The notes under the pieces are model-generated. The model saw nothing but the letters and a program-made list of their open reading frames with translations, searched no databases and had not been told where the DNA came from. From the NCBI GenBank assembly GCA_018296165.2, contig JACKQL020000039.1, positions 62,001 through 126,000 of the forward strand: a DNA stretch of 64,000 bases, in the 5' to 3' direction. This stretch comes from Termitomyces sp. T153. Taxonomy: Eukaryota > Basidiomycota > Agaricomycetes > Agaricales > Lyophyllaceae. The translations under genes were made by a program, and so were the position numbers. Shown here piece after piece: positions 9,017-20,349 of this stretch; position 1 is the stretch's first letter, and each line of letters begins with the position of its first letter.

Positions 9017-11105
9017 AGTATATCCGCAAATCCCAGTCATATACCCATCTACGATCTTAGGGACTCGATTTTGCACCGGATCTCTTCCATATCTATCACA
9101 ATCACCCACAATAGTGTTCACAATCACTTTATCGACATCTTCTGTTTCCTCCTGAAATTTTGTTCGACTTGTCCACACATCTTGCAACTCACTTCCCTGT
9201 AAACGGAGTAACGTTTCCTAACCTCGACAGTTCCCCGTTCATGGACTGCCTGTCTGAATGGTCTCTAAAAGTGAATCTGCCTTCTGCCTTCTTGGTCCAG
9301 AATAATAAAATATTTGATCATGTCATGACTTTCATTGCCTTGACAGCAGTAGTGATCGCGAGAGCCATGCTACAGTTACCGTACATCTCGTTGGAATGTC
9401 GAGCACACGGTCAAAAATCATGAGTTGATATTTTCACGACTTTTCTTCGATGTTCCATTTATTTTATCCTTTTCTTTACTAACCTAAATTATTCTAGCAG
9501 ATTCCTCTGCCCAATTATTACATTTTGATTTCGTTTCATTCCTAGTCTACACAAATTCTTGTATTTATCTAAGGATTGTCTATGTACCATAACCCCGCGC
9601 AATTGTGAGTGTCAATTGTTATTCCGAGTGAGTGCACGTACAGACCCGCTCATTTTAACACTTGTGGCTCACTGTTCCGTGAAAGCAGTAACGTTTCCCA
9701 ATGTCGACAGTCGAAGATTTATCCCCGTTCGTCGGCTGCTTGTCTCGTGGTCTATATGTGTATCATCCCATTCACTGTCTGAAGTCGGTCCAGAATGATA
9801 AGATATTTCGTCCATGACGTGACCTCCATTTCCTTTACAGTACCGAAAAGAGTTACGCAGGAGCAGCAGTAATGCGACAGTAGTAACGGGACAGTAGAAA
9901 GAGTATTCATTTTTCTGGAAATGGGAAGGGCACTTGCACTTAAGTTGAAAGGCCTGTCAAAGGTAAATGTTCCAAAGCAATTACACTTGTTATGACATTA
10001 TTATGGCGTGCTCCCCGTCTTGACTTCGGGTGAAACTCTATACAAACTTGAAGTTGGTGCAATACCCATTACTTATGAATGCAAGGATACTGCAGACAGG
10101 GGGCAGAAGTCAAGAAACATGAATCGTGCCTTCTAGTATATCCTCCTGAGGTTTAACTTGAGTTGTGAAGTGCACTACTGGCAGCTGGTAAACAGTAATT
10201 ACAGACTTCAAAAACACTAGTAGAAACATATTTTGAAACTGAGTCAATTGTTCAAGCTCAAAGCCTCCAAATGGCCATTTAGAGCTTCTTCATGGTCACC
10301 TCCAAGATCTCGTTGATTTGACTAGCAAAATCTTGTATGACAGGTGCACATCTTGCACAGTGCTCTGAGAAGATGAGATCGAGACCACTGGCACGTGAGA
10401 CAGAATCGCCGAAACTGCCTCAAGAGCAAGGTCCAGCACATGCACCCCCGTGGTCTGCAAACCAAGCCGTACAGCAATAATTACTAGCGCCAGCCTGGCT
10501 ATTCATTGATCAATGCTAACTTAATGATTGTGACACAAAAACTCGAGAGATAGAAGCATTGTGCTCCTGCGAATAACAGGGATGACATGAACGCAATGTC
10601 CATGGATACGAAGGAGGTGAGGTCAGGGGAGATCCCTGAAATCGTGAGAAATGCGCACTAGGTAAAAAACAGCAAGACATCGATGGGAGGATCGCAAAAG
10701 CAATCACGGTCGAATGCTACTTGAAGATCGCTCCGCCGTCCCAGTCCAGAACGGAAGATGGGCGTAAGTGTATAGTTGACCAGCTCAAACATGACGGCGC
10801 ACACTGATTTGAATTGATCTGAATCTGCACACCGATTTGAGTTGATATAAATCTGTAACCCCTTGACGCGTAGCCGGGTATCGGCGCTTGAACCTTTCTT
10901 GGTAATTAATATTCTTCTCTCCACGTAGTCGAATCGAGTACTTAGGAGGCATTCCACGATGTCGTAATATGTAATCAAAGCTAGGGAATGATAGGGACAG
11001 GAAAGTGGAGCTCACTGGATCTTGAATTAATGCCAAAGAAGAGTGGTTTCATCCTCAAGGACGACAGAGATGAAGCAGCCACAGCCACCCCTCGAGGACC
11101 GTCAA
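9017..11105. other. Long gene-poor stretch after SFH5; contains a degenerate duplication
   Basis: The ORFs in this stretch are short and none resembles a known protein. Two blocks are related: about 9190-9360 and about 9670-9835. They share AGTAACGTTTCC, TCGACAGT, CCCCGTTC, GGTCCAGAATRATAA and ATTTCMTTGAC-like stretches in the same order about 480 bp apart, so this is an old direct duplication. The rest (9900-11100) shows nothing I can name. Confidence 0.5.
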
Positions 11106-11195
11106 AGATAGTCAGATCAGTGATCCATGTAAGTAAGATAGTTAGATCAGTGATCCATTTAAGTAAGACAGTGAGATCAGTGTTCCATCTAAGTA
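11106..11195. repeat. Tandem array, 3 x 30 bp
   Basis: There are three 30-bp units at 11106-11135, 11136-11165 and 11166-11195 (shared core AGATCAGTGATCCAT, with point changes in the third unit). Because 30 is a multiple of three, the plus-strand ORF 10988-11281 reads through them as a repeated SKIVRSVIHL-like decapeptide. I have no other evidence that this ORF is a gene. Confidence 0.9.
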
Positions 11196-11382
11196 AGAAT
11201 GTCACGAGACTCGCAGAGAGAGGCGATTGCCGGTTTGGGATGGAAATAGAGATGGGAAGAGAGGAAACCATCGATGGATGAGGTTGAGCACTGAGCACTG
11301 ATGATTAACATAACAGGCTTGATGATATTCAATGTAAAGAGGTGAAATTTGCTCCACATAAATCGTTTCCGGATTACACATT

Positions 11383-12228
11383 TCATTCCATGCGACAATA
11401 TGTGTGAATACTATCATTGACAGATGTCAGTACACCATTCCACTCATTTGGCCCACAGCGACGGCTATTCACAATGGAGAGACACGCTCCATCACACTTC
11501 CAAACCATGTCTCCTTTGATTGACGCATTCAGAGTGCTCGTGGAAGACTCCTCGTTGTTTTGAAGGAGCTGAATTTGAAGTGTCTGTAATGTCGGACACA
11601 TCAACACTAGAAGTGCGGTGAGACACTTGCTGCCACCAAAAATAGCGAGGTGCCGGATTTTCGGTAGGGTGAATGAGACGTGCGAGAAAGGAATGTCGAG
11701 ATAATCACGCTCCCACGATGTGTACCTCAATTCCAGGCGACTGAGCGTCGCGGGAAGAGGGTTATAGAAAAGGAAGTCGAAGACGTCATCGATGGATCCA
11801 TGAACATAGCCGATCGATAGAGTGCATAATTGTGGTGTGGTGTCGAGTAAGCGCAGGAAGTATAACAGATTGGACAAGACTTTCTCCATTGTCGGAGTCG
11901 GTTTATTACGTTCTCCAATCGGAGTGTAGTCAATCGTCACGTTTATAGATTGACACAGGAGCCCAGGTAACGTTCTAGTCTGCTTGTCAAGGACAGGAGA
12001 TACCCCTGCCAAAGTGGCAAGATATGCATCGAGGTAGGAAGATTTGGGAATGTAAACGTGCTTGAGGGACATCCGGTGGAAGAGGGACATCCATGTCTTA
12101 TTCACTAACATTGAGGAAGTCATGAAGATAGTGCGATGCTCCGTAGTCAGAGGTGAAAGCCAGACGAGGAGTAAGATGGTCTCGATTAATTCAACTGGAA
12201 GTCGCGGAGAACGAACATTGCAAGACAT
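11383..12228 (-). CDS. F-box-like protein with LRR-type C-terminal region
   Basis: Single-exon ORF. It is open from 12276, but I prefer the Met at 12228 because the sequence then begins MSCNVRSPRLPVELIETILL, the usual position of an F-box motif (LP-x-E-L-I-x-x-I). The segment MTSSMLVNKTWMSLFHRMSL corresponds to the second half of the motif. After it come hydrophobic, Leu-rich blocks (LSRLELRYTSWERD, LPKIRHLAIFGG, CPTLQTLQIQL) resembling the irregular LRRs of large Agaricomycete F-box families. Such proteins are expected to be SCF ubiquitin-ligase adaptors, but target and function are unknown. About 281 residues; the C-terminus (NDSIHTYCRME) has no known motif. Confidence 0.7.
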   Translation of the reverse strand: MSCNVRSPRLPVELIETILLLVWLSPLTTEHRTIFMTSSMLVNKTWMSLFHRMSLKHVYIPKSSYLDAYLATLAGVSPVLDKQTRTLPGLLCQSINVTIDYTPIGERNKPTPTMEKVLSNLLYFLRLLDTTPQLCTLSIGYVHGSIDDVFDFLFYNPLPATLSRLELRYTSWERDYLDIPFSHVSFTLPKIRHLAIFGGSKCLTALLVLMCPTLQTLQIQLLQNNEESSTSTLNASIKGDMVWKCDGACLSIVNSRRCGPNEWNGVLTSVNDSIHTYCRME

Positions 12229-12276
12229 GGTTGGAAGAAGATTACAGATACCCAAGGTCCTCGTGTACTTATACAT

Positions 12277-12675
12277 TTATGACCCGAGCCAGGACGACGG
12301 GAGAAATTACCATTTTCATGAATGAACACCGTGAAACATCTGGTATGGTTCGTCAGCTCGGAGTCTAGTATCCGGGTCATTCGCAGTAAGTAAGTTAGTT
12401 CTTAAGGGGCCTTGAAAAAAACCGGCTGAAACGCATGTTCGAGACCGGGGTCCAGCCTAGAGCGCGCTCAAGAACCTTTTCGGCCGTAAGATGTTTGGTC
12501 ATGCTATGCAGTAGCCCTAAGGATAAAGGGAGGCAAGCGTCAGCTGTCCACGTGGTAGATGTGGCTGTCATACTGTACAGTACCGCGGCAACTCCCACCA
12601 GACGTTCTCACGCGATAGACCAAATTATCGTCCAGTCTCCAGCGCCGACCCCACCCCCTCAAAACACTCCTCAAG
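12277..12675. other. Divergent intergenic region between F-box-like gene and RPL43
   Basis: It must hold the promoters of both divergent genes. Overlapping ORFs on both strands around 12395-12785 lack coding features and partly cover the RPL43 first intron. No specific site was recognised. Confidence 0.4.
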
Positions 12676-13186
12676 ATGGTCAGGATTCTTGTTACTGTTT
12701 GTGTCATCATGTATTGAAGGCCTCCGCAGACAAAGCGCACAAAGAAGGTCGGAATTACGGGCAAGTACGGTACTGTGAGTCTTGAGATACATATTGTTCT
12801 CCGAGGACGGATCGCTTTAACTGGTCATTGTGCGACGTAGCGTTATGGTGCCTCTCTGCGTAAGCAGGTCAAAAAGATGGAAATTTCCCAGCATGCCCGT
12901 TATACCTGCACATTCTGCGGCAAGGTGCGTTTCTAGTTTATTCGATCCGGATGCAATTGGTATTAAAGTTCTGGTGGTTCGTAGGATTCCGTGAAGAGGA
13001 CAGCAGTCGGCATTTGGAACTGCTCTTCATGCAGAAAAGTCATCGCTGGAGGTGCATGGACTGTTTCGACGACTGCTGCTGCTACCGTGCGCAGGTGCGT
13101 TTCCTTCTTTCAGCATGACCAAATCCGTTTTAACGTATCTTTCGTGTAGCACTGTTCGTCGGTTGCGCGAACTGACAGAAGCATAG
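12676..13186 (+). CDS. RPL43: 60S ribosomal protein L43 (eL43, L37Ae)
   Basis: Zinc-ribbon protein of the large cytosolic ribosomal subunit. Five coding exons: 12676-12678 (the ATG alone), 12730-12774, 12841-12924, 12985-13094 and 13150-13186. All four introns are GT-AG. The joined product, about 92 residues, reads [19 protein letters not shown]..., then [12 protein letters not shown] and [17 protein letters not shown], ending RRLRELTEA. The two CxxC pairs that bind zinc are intact. Length and sequence match the eukaryotic eL43 family almost throughout. The start codon is completely separated from the rest by a 51-nt intron, an arrangement often seen in basidiomycete ribosomal protein genes. 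No single ORF longer than a few dozen codons exists here, so ORF-based callers would miss it. Confidence 0.95.
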
Positions 13187-13414
13187 AGCATACTCTATGT
13201 TCCCGTTTTTCCCTCACTGTCTGTCGCATATTTGTATGTTCGTATGTCATCCATGAATTCTACAACCGCTATGAACATCGTGCTGTACCGTATTCTGAGT
13301 AAATTCCCGCACAACAATCAACGGCTGTACATGAGGAAATCGTTCTCAAAGCAAGTTGACAGCGACGGCAGCAAAAGTACAACAGATGTGTATATATCTG
13401 GGGAAGGGAATTGT

Positions 13415-14967
13415 CTACATAAAGTCCAACCCACCATTGACGGTAACATCTTCTACCTCAAGGTCCCCGTCTGCATCTGCGTCGCCTCTCACCATCAAAA
13501 ACATGGGATCCATAACCTCCGCCAAAGCCTCTTCTCGTTCGTCTTCCTCTTCTTTGCTCATCTCAGAATGTTTCAATCGGATCACCTCCCATTTGTCGTC
13601 ATATTCGTTGTAAGTCTAGGAACACCAAGGCTGTCAGCAAGTTTTCAAGAAAAGCAGGAAGAAGACTCACCGCTGCTCGTTTTTTCTTGAGAGTCATCTT
13701 TCGTTCGATGTTTTTGTAGTAGGCGCCCTTCAGTCTTCGCGGTGCTTTATGTTCGACTCCGTTCGTAAGGTCATCGAAGGATTCCGGAGGATCACCGTCA
13801 TTGAGGACAAGCAGGAACTCATTCGGCACTTCTTGTTCAACTTTCACTGTTTCATAGTCTCGGAAGAAGGTAAATATCGTTTCCTGACATTCAAGGTTAG
13901 TCTACGTCAATCTAGGATACCCAAACTGACCTCTTGTTCCTCCGGCACTTCATAAGGCAAAAGGGAGAACCGTGTTTCCTTGAATCTGAGCGCTGACTCG
14001 TCATCTTGAGTGAGAAAGTAAGCGAGAAACGAGTCGTGCTCGGTTTTCATAGGGCGGAGAATAGCACAATCCAGCCGTGGATCCTCCTCCTATACAACAA
14101 GTGTTAGAAAGGCACATAGGACAAAGAGTGACAAAGTACACCGAGGGACTTATCTCCAGGCCGTTCGGAGAACCTGAAGAGATCATATTGGTTCGACCAG
14201 ATGTCAGCATCAGGCAGAACCTCATAGGATTCGACGGCAGTAACTCCTGTTTTGTTGGGATGTCGTAAGTCTGCAAGAGAGAAATTGTCATTGCATGCAA
14301 CAAATGATGCTTCGATGTCGCGGAGTTGTGCTGCACGAGATATGTCGATTACTGTAGCCTGGGCTTGTTTTCTGGAAAAAAGTCAACGGCACGTGGATAT
14401 AAGTCGATAAATATCATACTGTTCCTGTCCACCTGATCTTTGTGAGCTCTCTCGGCTGATGTACTCTGTCTTTCGTAGCCATGGGACATGTGCTAAGGGA
14501 GTACCTGAGCCTGACGAGCCGTTCGGATAGGAACCAGATTGTGTCAAGTCGCCAAGGAGGAACGCGTCTTTTGGATCAAGAGGAGGTAAATTGTGTAGGT
14601 CGGGGTTGAGCTCTGCGGTTTCAAAAGAAATCAGCTGCGTGACAAAGTTGTTGAAGCAACAGACCTACCAGAATCATCCCCGTTTTCCTCCCAGAGACAT
14701 TCAAACTTTCCAAGGTCAAGAGGCATTCCACATTCCGCATCTACAATCATCGGCAATGGTGTTTCATTAGCCAGGGCGTCAAGAAATTCAGGTCGCGCGT
14801 AGCGCATGGGGTTTGTTGGAATGTCGAGTAGTTTGGGAGGACATGGTGGTGGTGGGAGGGGATTAGAGTACCGAACACGAACCAAGAGATCTAGTTTCGA
14901 GCTGAAGTATGGTCAGGACCGAGTATGCAAACTGTAGAAATGTATGAGCCTACCTCTTCTTGCTCAT
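13415..14967 (-). CDS. PAF1: RNA polymerase II-associated factor Paf1
   Basis: Scaffold subunit of the Paf1 elongation complex, which travels with RNA polymerase II and promotes H2B ubiquitination and H3K4/K36 methylation. The start is an exon of only 14 nt (14967-14954, MSKK+), then a 52-nt intron, then SSKLDLLVRVRYSNPLPPPPCPPKLLDIP, the conserved Paf1 opening. The family hallmark VPWLRKTEYISRES lies near 14490, and QATVIDISRAAQLRDIEASF and EVLPDADIWSNQYDLFRF follow, separated by short introns. The C-terminal exons give KKKRAAV, then DKWEVIRLKHSEMSKEEEDE and an acidic tail (GDADADGDLEVEDV), stop at 13415. The middle exons at about 13870-14090 were assigned by frame only. The estimated size, a little over 400 residues, fits fungal Paf1. 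Confidence 0.9.
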
Positions 14968-15383
14968 AGTAGAAGGCCAATTCCAAACTAGGTAATCCCG
15001 ACAATACAACTACATGAAAAATAAAGGACAACACCATTTTTGGAGCTGACGAGCTTGTGATAGTCTTTTCTGGTCTAAATGTTCTATTCTGGTGTATTAG
15101 TTTTTCGTGTAATCTGGATAATTACCAGCTTCAAGCCCGAGTTTCAACTCTGAAACATTTGTAGCAACTCCCGAAAACTTTCTCGAAGTACGCTATATAT
15201 CTGCGACTAAGAATATTCTTTTATCTCTTTAGACCAGCGACCGTTTTCTCGTCAGTACATGAGCTTGTCTCTATTGAGGGCTGGTTACCAGAAATTCTTG
15301 TTGCAAGTCGTGATTTTCTCGAGCTCTCTGAGGCCAAGTAGGAAATCAACTAGATAATAATACAATACAACATATAATAGAAG
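14968..15383. other. Divergent intergenic region (PAF1 / oxidoreductase)
   Basis: It presumably carries both promoters. No gene or recognisable site was seen. Confidence 0.4.
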
Positions 15384-16851
15384 ATGGCCAATGATTTGAC
15401 CACGGTTGCCGATGCGTCTGTCCATGTGAGGTCGAATCAATTCAGTTTTGATTTCAGAATGCTACGTTCTGTTATCCTTCTTCCATGAGCTCCATCATAG
15501 GTTTCATCGGGAGGATTCTGACGGTATCGTAATTACATTCCTGTTAAGGCAGTCACAACTCATGATGCTCCTTAGGGTCTGAATCCTCCTGTTTCTGTCC
15601 CCACACCAGAGAGCGGGCCACTTAAGTTCGGGATTTTGGGTGCAGCTACAATAGCCCCGATAGCAATTGTTACTCCTGCAAAAAATCACGAAGAAACAAT
15701 CATTTATGCTGTAGCAGCGCGTGACAAAGCCAAAGCGACCGCGTTCGCAAAGAAATACGACATTGAGAAAGCGTACGGAGGACCCAACGGGTATCAAGGT
15801 AGTGTCATCCACACTTCAACTGTCATTGACCTCTGAGACGGTACAAGAACTGATCGACGATCCTGAAATTGACGCGATTTATAACCCTGTACGTGTACCG
15901 CCCTTTTGCTGTATGTCCGTCCCATAAATCCATCCAAAGTTGCCTAATGGCCTTCATTATGAATGGACGATGAAAGCGTTGGCTGCCGGAAAACATGTTC
16001 TCCTGGAAAAGCCCTCTGCAGACACTGCTGAAGAAACTCGTCAGATGTTCGACTTTGCCGAGAAAAAGGGTCTCGTCCTTTTGGAGGCATTCCACTATCG
16101 GTAAGCTTCTTGTGCTTATTATGTTAATCGACTGCGACCCTATCTTCACAGCTTCCATCCCGCCATACAACGGGTCAAAGCCATCATTGACAGCAAAGAG
16201 CTGGGAGCCATTAAACATATATCAGCTTCACTTGCAATACCCAAAGGAATGGGGCCAAAGACCAGTGATATTAGGTACAACTTTACTCTGGGCGGAGGTA
16301 GCCTTATGGACATGGGTTGTTACACTCTTAACGTTATTCGATACTTGTCATCGTCCAATCCCACCTCCGTCATATCTGCTGAACATAGCATTTTTACCCC
16401 GGTCAACTCTCCAGTGTCTTTCAAGCCCAATATTGACCGTGGCACGACTGCAATGCTTGCCCTTCCTAACAACGCGACTGCATCGCTCAAATGTGACCTT
16501 GCAATGCCCCTCAAATATGGTTTCATCCCTCCCATGCCTCTCGTGAATGCAACCATCACACTCGAGGGCGGAGAGATCGAGATCTATAATTTTGTCATGC
16601 CGACTCTTTACCACTCGATCAAGCTTACTACCAAGGACGCCAATAAGAAGATAAAGACAACAGTTGAAAAGGTGTATACATTTGCAGATGGGAAGATGGA
16701 GGGCAAGGGAGAGGCATGGTGGACTACGTATCGGTTCCAGCTGGAGGCATTTGTGGATCGTATCAAGGGACGTACACCTCAGACCTGGGTGGATAGGGAG
16801 GATTCTATTGCAAACATGCACTGGATTGAACAGATTTATGCGAAGGTATGA
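15384..16851 (+). CDS. Gfo/Idh/MocA-family NAD(P)-dependent oxidoreductase (dihydrodiol dehydrogenase / D-xylose 1-dehydrogenase type)
   Basis: Two-domain oxidoreductase. The Rossmann fold is clear: LKFGILGAATIAPIAI (dinucleotide-binding G-x-G-x-x), then IYAVAARDKAKATAFAKKY, DPEIDAIYNPLPNGLHYEWTMKAL and GKHVLLEKPSA, where the Lys of EKP is the catalytic-site lysine. The C-terminal domain includes LEAFHYRFHPA, GGGSLMDMGCYTLNVIRYL and a final ANMHWIEQIYAKV, stop at 16849-16851. Introns include GYQ|TVQEL (about 15800), NP|LPNG and HYR|FHPA. The first exon is uncertain: an ATG at 15384 (MANDLTTVADASVH) joins in frame to GLNPPVSV only through a 148-nt intron, longer than its neighbours. Total about 390 residues. 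Close relatives act on trans-dihydrodiols or D-xylose; the sequence does not decide which. Confidence 0.88.
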
Positions 16852-17026
16852 TCTTTTTCAGTCCAATAGAGTTGTGATGAATGTGACATTCGTGTAGACG
16901 GGTCTTGGAAGCCGCCCAAAGTCAGAATATGTTCTTCCCCACTCCGAATGATGCATTGTCTTATCTTTCTTCCCCACTCCAAATGATGTCCTACTGGATT
17001 TGCCTTTCTTGTAATAATAATACACC

Positions 17027-18935
17027 TTACTGTGCCTCCGCCATATCCACATCCTGCTGACCACCAACATCTGATTTGGTCTTTTTAGCATCAGGCTCCT
17101 TGACTTCATCATCTACGGCAACAGCCAATTCTCGCTCTTTGTCAAGTACCTTCTGTTTGTTTTTAAGCCGACCAAGTATCCTTTTGCTCTGCTTTTCCGG
17201 TTCGGGTGGCGCAGTGTCGCCTTCGGGATCATTCTCTGCTTCAAAACCTTTCGGCATGGCAACTAGATCATTGTAAAGTTCCAGTCTTTTAAGGTCGTCT
17301 TCGGTGGCTGTAGGTTTCAACCGAGTTGGTCAGTGGTCCACGTAAAGTAACATACGTAATGCCAACCTGGAAGCAGAGCTGTTGAGTTCAATGTTCTGGT
17401 GACTGGCGAATCCGAGGTTGATTTCGAGAGCTAGAAAGCGACATAAGAAAGAAATACATGAGTGTATGATGGCTGTACCTCTCCGGATTCTGAAATTTCG
17501 ATAGCCAGTACGAAGCACTTAGTTCTGGGCTCTGTGCCGTCAGACCAATTGCCATCTAGAGTCACCCATATCCGGTTGTCTTGAGGAGCAACAACGAAAT
17601 CGAGCACGGGTTGTCCTAGTTCAAGTGCACGAATAACCGCAGGCGCCCCATTGCCTGGATAAGCAACTGAAAAGAGTGCTGTTCCACTACAAGCCATATA
17701 AATAAGTCACCTCTTCCTCAGCAAATTCGAAAGACTCACCCAACCGCACTAAATATGATATTGCGCGATGCCGTGGTCTCAATTTTATGAATCACAAGTA
17801 CCTTTTCGACTTTATCCTCCACACCAAGTGGATCCCCTGTAGAGGAAGCCGGAGCATTTTCAGAAGTCTCGATCACAGGGGTTTCCACCACGTCATCCGC
17901 TTCCGCCTCAGCTTTCGCCTTGCCTTTCCCTTTTGTCTTCTTACCGCGTCCCTTCCGCCTAACCTCAGAACCATCCTCACTATCTGCCCCGCGCTTTCTC
18001 TTGGAGCTCCGTATACGTATATATGGCTCAACAGTTTCCCACACAGGTATTTCATGCTTGACCAGACCGGTCATCCAGTCCCAAATCTTCAGCATCGGAT
18101 CACCTCCACCGGACACGAGTTCTGCAGGCGCAAAAGCTGGGTTGTGGATAGCTGAAACGAATCTATTCCCGACAGTGAAGAAGTTGCCATTATAGCGTTT
18201 TGCCACTTACTTTGTGTGCCCAAGGCAGTACATCTCGATATTGTATCCCTGCGGATACCAGCTCACACGGATGTGCTCGTCGCGATCCGCAGTGATGATG
18301 TATTTTTCGTCTTGACTGAGGAGAAACGCATAGAGGAGGGATGTGTGTCCGAGAATAAGGGAACCACCAGATGGGTTCTCGTGCGAAGAAAGGGCATCTT
18401 TCTTTTGCTTTTCTGTTAAAGGCGCGAATTCAAACGCGTAGCTGTGATATTTTTGGATTGAGCAGCGGAACTACTATGTATCGAGAGTAACCAGAGAGTT
18501 GACCTGAACACGTCGCCAAACTTGTCAGAGACGAGGATGGTCTTTGCGTCCGCCGTGAAGAGGATCGCTGTCGGGCGTTTTGGAAGTTCTCTAGACAATG
18601 CTCAGAATATATTGCAAGGATCTTAACCATCAGGACTTGCCGTTCGTTTACCAGCTTTAGATCTTCGATCTCCCAAATCTTGAGTATTTTGTCATCACCC
18701 GCAGTGGCTAGGTAGCGAAAACCCTGATCAATTGCCGCGCACCTGACAGGTCCAGCAGAATCTGTCACTTTATGGCGAATGTCTCCCGTACTAATGTGCA
18801 CCGTTCAAAGAATGGACACGGGAAAGGAAGAAACTCGGGTTCGTACGAGGTGTCAAGCACTTGAATATTGGGCCCAGAAATTGCCGTGGTGTAGAGCTTC
18901 CCGGGGAAAAGCTGAGTTATAGGAAAGACTGACAT
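17027..18935 (-). CDS. TRM82: tRNA (guanine-N7) methyltransferase non-catalytic subunit Trm82 (WD40)
   Basis: Partner of Trm8 in the heterodimer that makes m7G46 in tRNA. The start at 18935 gives MSVFPITQLFPGKLYTTAIS, and a 56-nt intron (GTACGA...CATTAG) joins VLDTS to TGDIRHKV in frame. WD-type blades follow: FRYLATAGDDKILKIWEIED, PTAILFTADAKTILVSDKFG, KYIITADRDEHIRVSWYPQGY with GHT just after (a Trm82 signature), and VSGGGDPMLKIWDWMTG. A long Lys/Glu-rich insertion (about 17880-18020) separates the last blades, as in many fungal orthologues. The end is YNDLVAMPKGFEAE...QDVDMAEAQ. Roughly 480 residues. It is divergent from the SET-domain gene, with about 400 bp between the start codons. Confidence 0.9.
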
Positions 18936-19339
18936 TGACGAGATCAGCTCTCGCTCACATTTTTGTTACGTAGAAAATAATATCTTATCTAATCTAAGAT
19001 TGAACCGAATTACCGAACACTCCTGCGCTTCGATGCTTCGACCCCCAATAGACGTGAGTCCGATTGATTTCTTTGTTTATTCTAGATTGTCTCGTTGCAT
19101 GATCTTGAGGCCATGCTGCGGTCTGCATTTATGCCGAAGATCAATGACAGGGCCTTTTGATGGCCGTTCATTGTACTTATGTAGTAGGTACATCCTACTT
19201 TATAAAGTATTCCAAAAGGCGTCCTTGTCTTCGCGACAATGTTCTGTCGTCAAGGGAACTGAATACCTTTCAAACAAGCGTCTTGAGCGGTTTAAGAACA
19301 TATAACCTGAGCTACTATCCCTTAAGCGACTCGCACACC
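18936..19339. other. Divergent intergenic region (TRM82 / SET-domain gene)
   Basis: About 400 bp between two start codons. A short AT-rich stretch (18975-19000, TAATATCTTATCTAATC) is present. No further signal was recognised. Confidence 0.4.
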
Positions 19340-20349
19340 ATGAAACGCGGATTCCTCCTCGACAAGGAGAAGAACGACAAAAAGCCTAAAACTCCCGTAT
19401 GCCACTCGAGCCGGGCAGTTTTTGCCCACCCAAGTACGTCATATCATGCACTTTGACAATGGACCCACAAATCCAATCGCATCTGACAGCATCTCGCTAC
19501 GACACCCCTGGCGCCCAACCACAGGCAGACGATGAATTCAGGTGTACTTTTATGCCTCCATTCTCCAAGGACAAACTGGGGGGTGGACCATACTCTCTGT
19601 GCATCTTTCAAGGTGGTCAACAACAGCGTGCCATCTTGTCGACTCCAGGATTTCCCTCGCCAGTTCCCCAACCAACGCAGCCCCGATATCATCTAGGCTC
19701 CTCTCCCAACGATAGAGTCGGGATGTTCGCATCTTGCCATATCGACGCAGGCGATCTGGTCGTTGCAGAACGACCTTTGATCCTCATGCCCGCCGTCGCG
19801 ACTGCCGTACCTGTGAAGATGCCCCCGGGCTTCGAAGCTTCGCCTACACAAGTGATGCAGCTACAAATGCGTCAGTACAACATGATACTCGAGAAGTGTA
19901 TCGAACGACTGCCGGTCGATGACCGGAAGGCATTCTACGAGTTCAAAAGCCATGACAGGAAGGAGGGTCTAGGTCCTATTTTGGATCGTATGGAGATGAA
20001 CGGGTTGGCGGTCGTAGTCGCGAGCGTGGATAAGAAGGAAAAGTTTAGGAATTCCGCTGTGTTCAAACATGTTTCTCGTATTAATCATAGGTATGGTATA
20101 TTTCACTCTCGTGGCCCCCCGTAGAAGCGAGTTTCTCACTGTGATTGTAGGTGCACGCCCAATGCAACGTGGGATTTTGACGTCGTTTCGTTCTCTATGC
20201 GGATTCGCGCGCTCTGCGCCATAGAGAACGATGAGGAGATTTTCATTAGTTATATCGACGATGAGTCCGTTACTGGAAATGAACGTCGGGCAGCGCTTCG
20301 AAAATACGGAATAACTTGTGGATGTGGATTATGCAGCAAGGATATATAA
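19340..20349 (+). CDS. SET-domain protein
   Basis: Putative lysine methyltransferase. Exon 1 (19340-19396) reads MKRGFLLDKEKNDKKPKTP, a 38-nt intron follows, exon 2 is 19435-20090 and exon 3 is 20151-20349. The N-terminal SET half shows GMFASCHIDAGDLVVAERPL (the start of SET, where the G-x-G SAM motif usually lies). The catalytic half shows SRINHRCTPNATWDFD (NHxCxPN motif), then ALCAIENDEEIFISYIDD with the conserved Tyr. It ends GITCGCGLCSKDI, the post-SET Cys cluster (CxCxxC). Between the halves an insertion (about 80 residues, QVMQLQMRQYNMILE...) replaces the MYND/I-SET part seen in SMYD proteins. About 307 residues. Substrate unknown. If exon 1 is wrong, the Met at 19459 (MDPQIQSHL) is the next start. 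Confidence 0.85.

Noticed and set aside
18790..18850. Possible frameshift near the TRM82 start
   Set aside because: A 56-nt GT-AG intron with normal sites joins VLDTS to TGDIRHK in frame, so no frameshift is needed.
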